A stretch of DNA of 64,000 nt, taken from assembly GCA_041557595.1 (NCBI GenBank), contig JBFFGE010000002.1:18745-82744 (forward strand). Reading direction: 5' to 3'. The notes beneath the pieces are model-generated. The model worked only from the letters and a program-made list of their open reading frames with translations. It ran no database searches and was not told the origin of the DNA. Shown piece by piece: positions 42,336-51,631 of this stretch. Within the stretch, counting starts at the first letter, position 1; each line of letters opens with the position of its first letter. This DNA is from JAOTYV01 sp041557595 (lineage in GTDB: Bacteria > Pseudomonadota > Alphaproteobacteria > UBA8366). A program made the translations under genes and the position numbers.

Positions 42336-44099
42336 CTATTCCTTTTCATCCGCAAGAAGGAGGTCGATTTCATCGACGGCATCGTCATCCATATCGTCCG
42401 GTGCGGCCTCGAGACCAGCCATCTGGTCGGGCGCCCGCGGCGTGACCTTTCGAATCGTGGCGCCGGGGAAGGCGGCCTTTACCGCTTGCACCAGCGCCAG
42501 GGATTCCGCCGCGTCGACGCGCTGCCGCTCTTCCGCGGCCGCTTGCTCGGCCAGAGTCGGATCGCCGGAGTCCTGGGAAACGCTCACGACCCAGCGTTCG
42601 CCGGTCCAGTTGGTAAGCATGCTCGCGGTGTTGCTGGCGAGATCGCGCGGGGCGTGTTGGTTTGGGCGGATTTCGATGCGGCCGCGCTCGAAGTGAACCA
42701 GATGGACGTTATTGTAGAGTTGCGCGCGTACGCCGACCTCGCGGCGGGCCTGGAACAATTCGACCGCTTCGCGGAAACTTTGCGGTATCAGCGCCGAGGC
42801 GGGCGCACTTTCCGTCTGGGCGGCCGGCGCCGGGTCGGCGATAGCCGCGACCGGTCCGCCGGCACCGGCGGCGCTTGCGCTGCCGTTGGATGCGCCCGGC
42901 GGCTCCGTTGGCGCGGGCGCCGGTTTCCCGGCCGGGGCCGCATCCGGCCGTGCCAGCGTGCTCGGCGGCGGCAGCTCGGTCGCAAATGCGAGGCGCACCA
43001 GCACCATTTCGGCCGCCTGCAGCGGTGCCTGCGCGCGCTGGGTCTCCTCGAGTCCGCGCAGCAGCATTTGCCAGGTTCGCGTGAGGATGGGCATGCTCAG
43101 TTTTGCCGCCATCTCGCCGCCCTGGGTCCGTTCCACTTCGGGCGTGTAATTGGCTTCGGCGACTTCCGGCGCGATCTTGATCCGGGTAATCCAATAGGTG
43201 ACGTCGAGCAGGTCCTGGACCACAGCAACCGGATCCGCCCCGTCGCGGTACAACGACTGCATTTGCCCGAGAACGGCCTTGATATCGCCGGCCATCAATT
43301 TGTCGAACAGGTCGAAGACGGCCGTGCGGTCGGCAAGCCCGAGCATGCCGCGCACCTGCTCGGCGGTGACCGTGCCGGCGCCGAGCGCGATGCCCTGGTC
43401 GAGCAGGGAGAGGCCGTCGCGCACCGAGCCGTCGGCGGCGCGGGCGATCAGGCGGATCGCCTCTTCTTCCGTTTTGACGTCCTCGCGCGCGGCGATGTCT
43501 TCGAAATGCTGGGCCAACTCGGCGGTATCGAGGCGCCGCAGATCGAATCGCTGGCAGCGCGAGAGGACGGTCACCGGCACTTTGCGAATTTCCGTGGTCG
43601 CGAAAATAAACCGGACATGCTCCGGCGGTTCTTCCAGCGTCTTGAGCAGCGCATTGAAGGCGTTCTTCGAGAGCATGTGCACTTCGTCGATGATATAGAC
43701 CTTGAAGCGCGCCGAGGCCGGGCGGTAGCGCACGCCGTCGATCAGCTCCCGGATGTCGTCGACTCCGGTGCGGCTGGCTGCGTCCATTTCCATGACGTCG
43801 ACATGGCGGTCTTCGGCGATGGCAACGCAGTGGTCGCAGACGCCGCAAGGCGCGATGGTAATGCCGCCGGTGCCGTCCGCACCGACGCAGTTGAGCGCGC
43901 GGGCGATGATCCGGGCCGTCGTCGTTTTGCCGACGCCGCGCACTCCGGTCAGCATATAGGCATGCGCGATCCGGCCGCTTTCGATGGCATTCGACAGCGT
44001 TCGGACCAGAGCGTCCTGGCCGATCAATTCGTCGAAAGTGCTCGGCCGGTATTTCCGGGCGAGGACGCGGTAGGCGTCGGTATTAGTGTCCGTTGCCAT
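42336..44099 (-). CDS. dnaX: DNA polymerase III subunits gamma/tau
   Basis: Clamp-loader ATPase, 587 aa. KYRPSTFDELIGQDALVRTL, Walker A GVRGVGKTT (52-60), zinc cysteines in NCVGADGTGG..PCGVCDHC, Walker B IIDEVHMLS, arginine finger SRCQRFDLRRL. Residues about 390-450 are a Pro/Ala-rich tau linker, and the C-terminal domain is the alpha-binding tau part. No A-rich slippery site for making gamma is visible. Confidence 0.96.
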   Translation of the reverse strand: MATDTNTDAYRVLARKYRPSTFDELIGQDALVRTLSNAIESGRIAHAYMLTGVRGVGKTTTARIIARALNCVGADGTGGITIAPCGVCDHCVAIAEDRHVDVMEMDAASRTGVDDIRELIDGVRYRPASARFKVYIIDEVHMLSKNAFNALLKTLEEPPEHVRFIFATTEIRKVPVTVLSRCQRFDLRRLDTAELAQHFEDIAAREDVKTEEEAIRLIARAADGSVRDGLSLLDQGIALGAGTVTAEQVRGMLGLADRTAVFDLFDKLMAGDIKAVLGQMQSLYRDGADPVAVVQDLLDVTYWITRIKIAPEVAEANYTPEVERTQGGEMAAKLSMPILTRTWQMLLRGLEETQRAQAPLQAAEMVLVRLAFATELPPPSTLARPDAAPAGKPAPAPTEPPGASNGSASAAGAGGPVAAIADPAPAAQTESAPASALIPQSFREAVELFQARREVGVRAQLYNNVHLVHFERGRIEIRPNQHAPRDLASNTASMLTNWTGERWVVSVSQDSGDPTLAEQAAAEERQRVDAAESLALVQAVKAAFPGATIRKVTPRAPDQMAGLEAAPDDMDDDAVDEIDLLLADEKE

Positions 44100-44152
44100 G
44101 AGGCGGGACTTTTCTCTCGTTGCGAATCCTGCTGCGGGCTCCCTTTATCGGG

Positions 44153-44250
44153 TGGAAGACTGGACCCACGACCCGAACCTGACTCGTTACGGCTGCTTCC
44201 TTCCGGATCTGACCGGGTTGGCGAGGGACTCGTCCGCAAGCCAGCCTTCC
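44153..44250 (-). ncRNA. ffs: Signal recognition particle RNA, small (4.5S) type
   Basis: The minus strand contains the universal SRP core GGTCAGATCCGGAAGGAAGC followed by AGCCGTAACGAGTC, the GGAA tetraloop and the A-rich internal loop. Outer pairing GGAAG/CTTCC and CTGG/CCAG sets the ends near 44250 and 44153, 98 nt, the usual size. It sits directly upstream of dnaX, a common alphaproteobacterial position. Ends are approximate. Confidence 0.88.
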
Positions 44251-44352
44251 GCGGCCAATATAGCAGTCAGCGCCCCGCCCTTGCCAACAAGAGTCTCGGG
44301 CCTGCGGGCTGGAAGTTGCACGGCCGGAACAACCGTGCCAATTTTGCCGCCC

Positions 44353-45261
44353 ATGACCATGCGACGGCCTAACATCTATGCCGATTTCGTGATCGATCGC
44401 GCCGGACACCTGCGGCGCGACGATGACTGGCTCGACAACTGCTTGCGGGACGCGGCAAGCCGGCTCATCCCGGTTTGGCGGACGCACAGCCTTGTGCGGA
44501 CCGGTGCGGAAGCGCCGGAAAGCGTGGTCCTGCCGATGGATCCGGCAATCGCTTCGCAATCGAGCCTGGTGGTCTTTCTGGGGCTGGTAGAAGACGTGCC
44601 GCATTTTGCCGTCGACCTGTCCGACCATGAACAACCGCCGCTGCGCGAGCATGGCGAATTCACCGATTTGCGCCGGGTCGGTCAATTCATGGCGCCGGGC
44701 GAAGGCGGCTTGCTGGCCTATGCCCGGGCGATGATGAACTGGCACGCGCGGCATCGCTTCTGCAGCGCCTGCGGCGGCCCCACTGAAATCAGGGATGCCG
44801 GTCATGTACTGCGGTGTTCCAATGCCGAGTGCGGAACGCTTTGCTTCCCGCGCACCGATCCCGCCGTGATCATGCTGGTGCATGACGGCGGCGACCGGGT
44901 GGTATTGGGGCGCAAGGCCAATATGCTGCCGGGTCAGCACTCGATCCTCGCCGGCTTCGTTGAGCCGGGCGAGAGCCTGGAAGATGCGGTTGCCCGCGAG
45001 GTGTTCGAGGAAGTCGGCTTGCGCATCACCGACACGATCTACCATTCTTCGCAACCCTGGCCGTTTCCGGCGAACATCATGCTCGGCTTTACCGCCCGGG
45101 CGACGACCTTCGATCTTGATGTCGACTATCACGAGCTGGAGGACGGCGCGCGCTGGTTCAGCCGCGACGAACTGCGCAATTCGCCGGAAGACGCGACCCT
45201 GCGCCTGCCCCGGAAGGACTCGATATCGCGCCGCCTGATCGACGAGTGGCTCGAAGAGTAG
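44353..45261 (+). CDS. nudC: NAD+ diphosphatase / RNA deNADding enzyme
   Basis: Nudix hydrolase of 302 aa. Zinc cysteines 137, 140, 155 and 160, Nudix box residues 201-223 (GFVEPGESLEDAVAREVFEE, then VGL) and the NudC-specific SQPWPFPANIM. Cleaves NAD(H) and removes NAD caps from RNA. The frame is open further upstream through the SRP gene, but the true start is the ATG at 44353 or 44359. Confidence 0.93.
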   Translation: MTMRRPNIYADFVIDRAGHLRRDDDWLDNCLRDAASRLIPVWRTHSLVRTGAEAPESVVLPMDPAIASQSSLVVFLGLVEDVPHFAVDLSDHEQPPLREHGEFTDLRRVGQFMAPGEGGLLAYARAMMNWHARHRFCSACGGPTEIRDAGHVLRCSNAECGTLCFPRTDPAVIMLVHDGGDRVVLGRKANMLPGQHSILAGFVEPGESLEDAVAREVFEEVGLRITDTIYHSSQPWPFPANIMLGFTARATTFDLDVDYHELEDGARWFSRDELRNSPEDATLRLPRKDSISRRLIDEWLEE

Positions 45262-45278
45262 GGCGGTCTAGGGCAGGT

Positions 45279-45343
45279 TATCTTTATAGAATCGATCAAC
45301 TTTTCGGCCTTTAATTGATTCCGATTAAGGCAGGTTGATCTAG
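45279..45343 (+). repeat. Dispersed palindromic repeat, family 1, copy 2
   Basis: 65 bp between the convergent nudC and pheA genes. The outer stem GATCAAC/GTTGATC is perfect. Its last four bases CTAG (45340-45343) contain the TAG stop of pheA on the minus strand. Confidence 0.88.
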
Positions 45344-46200
45344 TCGCCCGAATCCGTGCCGCGATGCGGCGATGCCGGATAGACCCCTAATATCGTGACC
45401 TCGCGGCTGAAAAAGCCGAGTTCTTCCAGCGCCAGACGCACGGATGTCTGGTCCGGGTGGCCTTCGATATCGGCGTAGAACTGTGTCGCGGTGAATTGGC
45501 CGCGCACCATGTAGGATTCGAGTTTGGTCATGTTGACACCGTTCGTGGCGAAGCCGCCAAGCGCCTTGTAGAGCGCCGCCGGCACGTTGCGCACGCGGAA
45601 GACGAAGGAGGTCACGACGATGCCGTCGTCGGGATCGGGGTCGATCGGATCGCGCGCCATGATGATGAAGCGGGTGGTGTTGTGGTCTTCGTCTTCGATA
45701 TTGGTGCGCAGTATTTTGAGATCGTAGATTTCCGCCGCGAGCGTCGATGCGATGGCGGCGAAGGATTTGTCGCGCTTCTCCGACAATTCCTTGGCGGCGC
45801 CGGCGGTGTCCGCGTGGACCACGGGACGGACGCCGAGGTCCCGGATGATGTTTCGGCACTGCGACAGGGCATGAACATGGCTGTGCACGGTCGCCACGTC
45901 GTCCAGGGTCGCGCTTTTGAGGCCCAACAACTGGTGGTTCACCCGCTGGAAGTGCTCGGCGATGATGTGCAGATTGGATCTTGGCAACAGATGATGGATG
46001 TCCGCGACCCGCCCGGCGACCGAATTCTCGATCGGAATCATCGCCAGCCGCGCGGCGCCGTCATGCACCGCGGCGAAGACATCCTCGAACGCATTGCACG
46101 GCAGTGTTTCCATGTCCGGAAAGACGGTGCGGCAGGCCAAATCGGAATACGCGCCCGGAAGGCCTTGAAAGGCAATCAGGTTTTCGGTGTTGGTCGCCAT
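45340..46200 (-). CDS. pheA: Prephenate dehydratase
   Basis: Makes phenylpyruvate from prephenate. 286 aa, no fused chorismate mutase. Catalytic domain: AFQGLPGAYSDLACRTVFP, MIPIENSVAGRVADIHHLL and NTTRFIIMAR (conserved TRF). ACT domain: SFVFRVRNVPAALYKALGGF and the ESYM motif (KLESYMVRGQFTATQFYADI), which in the family binds phenylalanine for feedback inhibition. The stop codon lies in repeat copy 2. Confidence 0.95.
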   Translation of the reverse strand: MATNTENLIAFQGLPGAYSDLACRTVFPDMETLPCNAFEDVFAAVHDGAARLAMIPIENSVAGRVADIHHLLPRSNLHIIAEHFQRVNHQLLGLKSATLDDVATVHSHVHALSQCRNIIRDLGVRPVVHADTAGAAKELSEKRDKSFAAIASTLAAEIYDLKILRTNIEDEDHNTTRFIIMARDPIDPDPDDGIVVTSFVFRVRNVPAALYKALGGFATNGVNMTKLESYMVRGQFTATQFYADIEGHPDQTSVRLALEELGFFSREVTILGVYPASPHRGTDSGD

Positions 46201-46231
46201 TTTTGAGGAACCGCGTGTTGGGAATCTCGTT

Positions 46232-46975
46232 TCAGCGCGCGAGAATTTTGCGGGCGCGTTCAAGGTCGGCCGGAGTATCGACACCGAGCGGAACCGTGTC
46301 AACGAGCGCCACGTCGATCCGCATGCCGGCTTCGAGCGCGCGCAATTGCTCGAGCTTTTCGCGCCTCTCGAGAATGCCGGGCGGCAGCGCGACGAACCGG
46401 TCGAGCGCGGCGCGCCGATAGGCGTAGAGGCCGATATGGTGATACAGCGGCCCGTCGCCGGAGGGCGCCGTGGCGCGGGTGAAATAGAGTGCGCGGCCGC
46501 GCCGTTCCCCCGCCGCCAGGCCGACCACCGCCTTCACCACATTGGGATTGTCTCGTTCTTCCGCGCGGGTGATTTCCGCAGCGATTGTCGCGATATCCAC
46601 AGCCTCGTCACCGAGCGGCGCGAGCGCCGCGCGGATCGCCGCCGGCTCGATGGTCGGCAGGTCGCCTTGCACGTTGATCACCGCGTCATGATCGCCCTTC
46701 GGATCGATCGCGGACAGCGCTGCGTGAATCCGGTCCGACCCGGACGGCAGGTCCGGATCGGTCAAAACCGCCTCGCCGCCGGCTTCGGTGACCGCGTCGA
46801 CGATCGCCTGTTCCGCCGCCGCGATCACGACCCGGCCGATCCCGGCCTCCATGGACCGGCGCCAGACCTGCACGATCATCGGTTGGCCGGCGATGTCGGC
46901 CAGGGGCTTGTCCGGCAAGCGGGTCGAAGCGAGGCGGGCGGGTATCAGGATGATGGGTTGGCGCGGCGTGGGCAT
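46232..46975 (-). CDS. kdsB: CMP-KDO synthetase
   Basis: 3-deoxy-manno-octulosonate cytidylyltransferase, which activates KDO for lipopolysaccharide core. 247 aa; IPARLASTRLPDKPLADI, TDPDLPSGSDRIHAAL, VINVQGDLPTIEP and HHIGLYAYRRAALDRFV match. Points to a Gram-negative organism with KDO-containing LPS. Diverges from cytochrome c. Confidence 0.95.
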   Translation of the reverse strand: MPTPRQPIILIPARLASTRLPDKPLADIAGQPMIVQVWRRSMEAGIGRVVIAAAEQAIVDAVTEAGGEAVLTDPDLPSGSDRIHAALSAIDPKGDHDAVINVQGDLPTIEPAAIRAALAPLGDEAVDIATIAAEITRAEERDNPNVVKAVVGLAAGERRGRALYFTRATAPSGDGPLYHHIGLYAYRRAALDRFVALPPGILERREKLEQLRALEAGMRIDVALVDTVPLGVDTPADLERARKILAR

Positions 46976-47186
46976 GGAGGGCGATTCGCGATGGTTTTCA
47001 GGTGTTTTCGGCGTATTTGCCGGGTGAAATTACTGCGTCATATTGCCGCGCGGGACGGCGCTGGCTATGGCATTACAGCCCATTGGTATAGGTTACGCCA
47101 GCCGCTTTTCGGTGCCGCGCCTTGGACATGCCATCTGATGCGCGGTTTTGTCGATGTGTTCGGAAATTGCGTTCGGGGTTTTGACG

Positions 47187-47735
47187 ATGGGGAACGACCC
47201 GCTACTGGTAAACAAGATTGCCGCCGGCCTTCTCTGCGCCGGCATCCTCGCCTTGGGGGTCTCGCTAATTTCCCAGCAGATCTTTCTTCGGGCGCCCCAG
47301 ACCAAGCAAGCCTATGCAATCGCCGAGGGCGAAGTCAGCGTCGCGTCGGCGACGGAATCCGCGTCAAAGCCTGCAGGGCCGGGCGAAGTCGCGCCGATGC
47401 TGGCGAAGGCGGATGTCGCGAGCGGCCAGAAAGTGGCGAAGAAATGCACGTCCTGTCATACCCTCGAAAAAGGCGGGAAGAACAAGATCGGGCCGAACCT
47501 CTGGGACACCGTCGGAAGCAAGCAGGCGGGCGCGGACGGATACAGCTACTCCAGCGCGCTCAAGGGATTGGGCGGCGCCTGGAGCTACGAAGATCTGAAC
47601 AAGTTCCTGTACAAGCCGAAGGACTATGTGAAGGGCACGAAGATGACCTTCGCCGGCCTCAAGAGCGCGCAAGACCGCGCCGATTTGATCGCCTACCTCC
47701 GGACGTTGAGCGACAACCCGAAACCGATGCCGTAA
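47187..47735 (+). CDS. Membrane-anchored cytochrome c
   Basis: 182 aa: an uncleaved-looking N-terminal helix (residues about 8-31), a 50-residue linker rich in Ala/Ser/Pro, then a class I c domain with heme motif CTSCH (87-91) and Met153 as axial ligand in GTKMTFAG. The arrangement resembles CycM/cytochrome c552 carriers that pass electrons to terminal oxidases. Start at 47187 is chosen for the helix. Confidence 0.9.
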   Translation: MGNDPLLVNKIAAGLLCAGILALGVSLISQQIFLRAPQTKQAYAIAEGEVSVASATESASKPAGPGEVAPMLAKADVASGQKVAKKCTSCHTLEKGGKNKIGPNLWDTVGSKQAGADGYSYSSALKGLGGAWSYEDLNKFLYKPKDYVKGTKMTFAGLKSAQDRADLIAYLRTLSDNPKPMP

Positions 47736-47760
47736 GGCGCGCCCCAAGGGGGGCGCATTC

Positions 47761-48543
47761 ATGACGCAATCCTGTCCCGACGCTTTCATCGCTTTGGCCG
47801 AACGCCTGGCGGAGGCGAGCGGGCCGGTCGTGCGGCGCTATTTTCGCACCGATTTCGATGTCGAGGCGAAAGGGGATGCAAGCCCGGTGACGATCGCCGA
47901 CCGCGAGGCGGAAGCGGCGATGCGCGACCTGATCGAACAGGCCTATCCCGAACACGGCATTTTCGGCGAGGAGCACGGTTTCGTCCGCACCGACGCGGAA
48001 GTCGCCTGGGTTCTCGATCCGATCGACGGCACCAGGGCTTTCGTGACCGGCATGCCGGTCTTCGGCACCCTGATTGCGGCGATGCGCGACGGCGCGCCGA
48101 TCCTGGGCATCATCGATCAGCCGGTGCTCGGCGAACGCTGGATCGGCGCGGCGGGCCGGCCGACCACCTTCAACGGCGCGCCCGCACGAACCCATGCGGC
48201 GGCGCGTCTGTCGTCGGCGCGGCACTATGCCACCCATCCCGACATGTTCGACCATGGCGACGACCGGGCAAAGGTGGACGCGCTGATGGCGCGGGTCGGG
48301 CAAAGCCGCTATGGCGGCGATTGCTATGCCTATGCGTTGCTCGCCAGCGGGCATATCGATTTGATCACCGAGGCCTGTTTGAAGATCTACGATTTTATGG
48401 CGCTGGTGCCGGTAATAGAAGGCGCGGGCGGCGTGGTGACCGATTGGAGCGGCGCGCCGATGACCCGCGAGTCCGACGGCCATATCCTGGCGGCCGCCAA
48501 CCCGACCCTGCATGGCGAAGCGCTTGCGATCCTGCGGTCTTGA
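47761..48543 (+). CDS. hisN: Histidinol-phosphatase, inositol-monophosphatase fold
   Basis: 260 aa. Metal site GEEHGF and WVLDPIDGTRAFVTGMPVFG; the IDGTRAF.TG.P.FGTLIA variant is typical of HisN-type histidinol-phosphate phosphatases rather than inositol enzymes. Complements hisC. Starts 25 bp after the cytochrome gene. Confidence 0.85.
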   Translation: MTQSCPDAFIALAERLAEASGPVVRRYFRTDFDVEAKGDASPVTIADREAEAAMRDLIEQAYPEHGIFGEEHGFVRTDAEVAWVLDPIDGTRAFVTGMPVFGTLIAAMRDGAPILGIIDQPVLGERWIGAAGRPTTFNGAPARTHAAARLSSARHYATHPDMFDHGDDRAKVDALMARVGQSRYGGDCYAYALLASGHIDLITEACLKIYDFMALVPVIEGAGGVVTDWSGAPMTRESDGHILAAANPTLHGEALAILRS

Positions 48544-48648
48544 AACGCTTGCGTCCCAAGCCATCGGAACCTTACAAATTTCTGATTTGACATCACCGGT
48601 TGATCGGAGACCATGCAGGTCCCTGGCCAACAAGCGGAGTCCTGTTGC

Positions 48649-50493
48649 ATGAGACACCCCATCGCCGCGATTTTCGCCGTTTTCGCACTCTTGTGTTCGG
48701 GGGCGGCCCTATCGGCGGATGTCTATCGCGGCCATGGCATCGCGATGCATGGGGATCTCAAATACCCGTCAGGATTCAAGCACTTCGATTACGTCAATCC
48801 GGACGCGCCGAAGGGCGGCGAGGTCAAGATGGGATCGATTGGCGGGTTCGATTCCTTCAACGGCTTCATCGTCAAGGGCCGTTCGGCCGCCGGCCTCGGG
48901 CTGATCTACGATACGCTAATGGCATCCTCTTCGGACGAGCCGTTCTCGATGTATGGATTAATCGCCGAGTCCGTCGAGATGGCGCGGGACCGTTCCTGGG
49001 TCGTCTTTCATCTGAACCCCAAGGCGCGCTGGCATGACGGCAAGCCGATTACCGTCGAAGATGTGATCTGGACCTTCAACACCTTGGTCGAGAAGGGCAC
49101 GCCGTTCTACAAATATTACTACGGCAATGTGGCAAAGGTTGAGAAAGTCGCGTCGCGCAGCGTCAAATTTTCCTTCAAGCCTGGGGAGAACCGCGAATTG
49201 CCGTTGATCGTCGGGCAACTGGCCGTTCTGCCGAAGCACTACTGGGAAAAACGCGACTTCACCAAAACGACATTGGAGCCGCCCTTGGGCAGCGGGCCCT
49301 ATCGGCTCAAGAGTTTCGAGGCCAACCGTCAGGTCGCCTACGAACGGGTAAAAGATTATTGGGCCGTCGATCATCCCGTGCGTCGCGGCGAATATAATTT
49401 CGACACGCTGCGCTTCGAATATTTTCGGGATTCGACGGTTTCGCGCGAAGCATTCAAGTCCGGCGCCTTCGACTATCAGGCGGAGAGTTCGTCAAAGGCC
49501 TGGGCGACCGAATATGACATCGCAGCGGCAAAAGACGGCCACCTGGTCAAGCGCAGGTTCAAGCACAATCGATCCAGCGGCATGCAGGGGTTTGTTTTCA
49601 ATTTGCGCCGCCCGCTGTTCAAGGATCCGCGGGTGCGACAGGCGTTGGCGCACGCCTTCGATTTCGAATGGTCGAACAAGACCCTGTTCTATGGTCAGTA
49701 CACGCGTACAAACAGCTTTTTCGATAATTCCGAATTGGCGTCAACGGGATTGCCGAAAGGCGACGAGCTCAAACTGCTGGAACAGTTCCGCGACAAGCTG
49801 CCGTCGCAGCTGTTCACATCCGCCTACAAGGCGCCGATGACCGACGGCAGCGGCAATATTCGCGCTAACTTGCGTATCGCAAACAAGATGTTGCGCGATG
49901 CGGGCTGGCAGTTCGATCGCAAGAATCGGATATTGAAGCACGGCAAGTCCGCGCAGGAGTTTCGTTTTGAGGTCTTGCTCGTCAGCCCGCTTTTCGAAAG
50001 GGTGGTGCTGCCGTTCAAGCAAAATCTCAAACGTCTCGGCATCGAGGTACGCGTACGAACGGTCGATTCGGCGCAATACCAAAAACGCGTACAAAACTTC
50101 GATTACGACATGATCGTCGGGACCTGGGGGCAATCCTTGTCGCCGGGCAACGAGCAGAGGAATTATTGGGGCAGCGATGCGGCGGCGCGGATCGGCAGTC
50201 GAAATCTGGCGGGCCTTAAGGATCCGGTCGTCGACAAATTGATCGAAAAGCTGATCGCCGCGCCGTCCCGGAAGGATTTGGTGACCTATACCCGAGCGCT
50301 CGATCGCGTGCTCCTGTGGAAGTTTCTGGTCATCCCGCATTTTCATATCCCGTTTGACCGTGTTCTCTATTGGAATATGTTCGGTATCCCGAAAGTTACT
50401 CCCGACAGCGGCGCCAGTCTTTTTACCTGGTGGGTCGATCCTGTCCGGCAGGCGGCATTGGCTCCGCACCGGCAGTCGGGCAGGTCGAAGTGA
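48649..50493 (+). CDS. yejA: Peptide ABC transporter substrate-binding protein
   Basis: 614 aa, cleavable signal peptide (AALSADV) and SBP class 5 fold: HGIAMHGDLKYPSGFKHFDY, RWHDGKPITVEDVIWTF, GSGPYRLKSFEANRQVAYER, KDPRVRQALAHAFDFEW. Periplasmic binding of oligopeptides or peptide-like compounds (E. coli YejA takes up microcin C). ATG at 48649 with GGAG nine bases before. First gene of yejABEF. Confidence 0.93.
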   Translation: MRHPIAAIFAVFALLCSGAALSADVYRGHGIAMHGDLKYPSGFKHFDYVNPDAPKGGEVKMGSIGGFDSFNGFIVKGRSAAGLGLIYDTLMASSSDEPFSMYGLIAESVEMARDRSWVVFHLNPKARWHDGKPITVEDVIWTFNTLVEKGTPFYKYYYGNVAKVEKVASRSVKFSFKPGENRELPLIVGQLAVLPKHYWEKRDFTKTTLEPPLGSGPYRLKSFEANRQVAYERVKDYWAVDHPVRRGEYNFDTLRFEYFRDSTVSREAFKSGAFDYQAESSSKAWATEYDIAAAKDGHLVKRRFKHNRSSGMQGFVFNLRRPLFKDPRVRQALAHAFDFEWSNKTLFYGQYTRTNSFFDNSELASTGLPKGDELKLLEQFRDKLPSQLFTSAYKAPMTDGSGNIRANLRIANKMLRDAGWQFDRKNRILKHGKSAQEFRFEVLLVSPLFERVVLPFKQNLKRLGIEVRVRTVDSAQYQKRVQNFDYDMIVGTWGQSLSPGNEQRNYWGSDAAARIGSRNLAGLKDPVVDKLIEKLIAAPSRKDLVTYTRALDRVLLWKFLVIPHFHIPFDRVLYWNMFGIPKVTPDSGASLFTWWVDPVRQAALAPHRQSGRSK

Positions 50494-50518
50494 CAGATTC
50501 TCGAGTGATCGCTAACTG

Positions 50519-51631
50519 ATGTACGCCTATATCGCCCGGCGCCTGATGCTGATCGTTCCGACTCTGTTCGGGATCATCCTGGTGAATTTCGTCGTGGTGC
50601 AATTCGCACCCGGCGGTCCGGTCGAACGTGTGTTGGCGACCTTGCAGGGACAGAGCGTCGAGGCAACGGCGCGGATCACCGGCAACGAAGGCTCCGAGGC
50701 GGGCGGCGGGCAGAAGCAAAAAGCGATTGGCCAGTCGTCGGTCAATCTGAAATACCGCGGTGCGCAGGGCCTCGATCCGGAATTCATCAAACAGCTTGAA
50801 AAGCAATTCGGCTTCGACAAGCCGGCGCATGAGCGGTTTTTCAAGATGATCGGCGATTACCTCACCTTCGATTTCGGCCGCAGCTATTTCCGCGACAAGA
50901 GCGTCGTCGGCTTCATCATCGAAAAGATGCCGGTCTCCATTTCGCTCGGTATCTGGGCGACCCTGCTGATCTATCTGATCTCGATCCCGCTCGGCGTTGC
51001 GAAGGCGGTGCGCGACGGTTCCCGATTCGACGTCTGGACCAGTGGCGCGGTGATTTTCGGCAATGCGATCCCGGGTTTTCTCTTCGCCATCCTGCTGATC
51101 GTGGTGTTCGCGGGCGGCCGGTATTTCGACTGGTTTCCGTTACGCGGCCTGGTGTCGGACGATTGGGGCCAGTTGTCCTGGCCGATGAAGATCGTGGATT
51201 ACTTCTGGCACATGACGCTGCCGGTGCTGGCGATGGTGATCGGCGGGTTCGCGGGCCTGACCATGCTGACCAAGAATTCCTTCCTGGACCAGATCAACCA
51301 GCAATATGTCGTGACTGCGCGGGCCAAGGGTCTCGGCGAGCGGGCGGTGCTGTACGGTCACGTCTTCCGCAACGCCATGCTGATCGTGATTGCGGGCTTC
51401 CCGTCGGCTTTTATCGGCATTCTGTTCACCAGCTCGCTGTTGATCGAAGTGATCTTCTCGCTCGACGGTCTCGGCCTGCTCGGGTTCGAGGCGGTGATCG
51501 ATCGGGATTATCCGATCATGTTCGGCACGCTCTATATGTTCACGCTGCTGGGGCTGATCCTGCATCTGATTGGCGACATCACCTACATGCTGATCGATCC
51601 GCGGATCGATTTCGAAAGCCGGGAGACCTGA
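50519..51631 (+). CDS. yejB: Peptide ABC transporter permease
   Basis: 370 aa, six membrane helices; N-terminal YIARRLMLIVPTLFGIILVN and the EAA loop VVTARAKGLGERAVLYGHVF. A Gly/Gln-rich stretch after helix 1 is usual for YejB. Its stop and the yejE start share one base (TGATG). Confidence 0.95.
   Translation: MYAYIARRLMLIVPTLFGIILVNFVVVQFAPGGPVERVLATLQGQSVEATARITGNEGSEAGGGQKQKAIGQSSVNLKYRGAQGLDPEFIKQLEKQFGFDKPAHERFFKMIGDYLTFDFGRSYFRDKSVVGFIIEKMPVSISLGIWATLLIYLISIPLGVAKAVRDGSRFDVWTSGAVIFGNAIPGFLFAILLIVVFAGGRYFDWFPLRGLVSDDWGQLSWPMKIVDYFWHMTLPVLAMVIGGFAGLTMLTKNSFLDQINQQYVVTARAKGLGERAVLYGHVFRNAMLIVIAGFPSAFIGILFTSSLLIEVIFSLDGLGLLGFEAVIDRDYPIMFGTLYMFTLLGLILHLIGDITYMLIDPRIDFESRET

Noticed and set aside
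42336..44099. Programmed frameshift in dnaX
   Set aside because: No A-rich slippery heptamer and stimulatory hairpin seen in the linker region.
41904..44372. 822-residue open frame on the plus strand
   Set aside because: Antisense to recR, ybaB, dnaX and the SRP RNA; His/Arg-rich composition typical of high-GC shadows and no domain.
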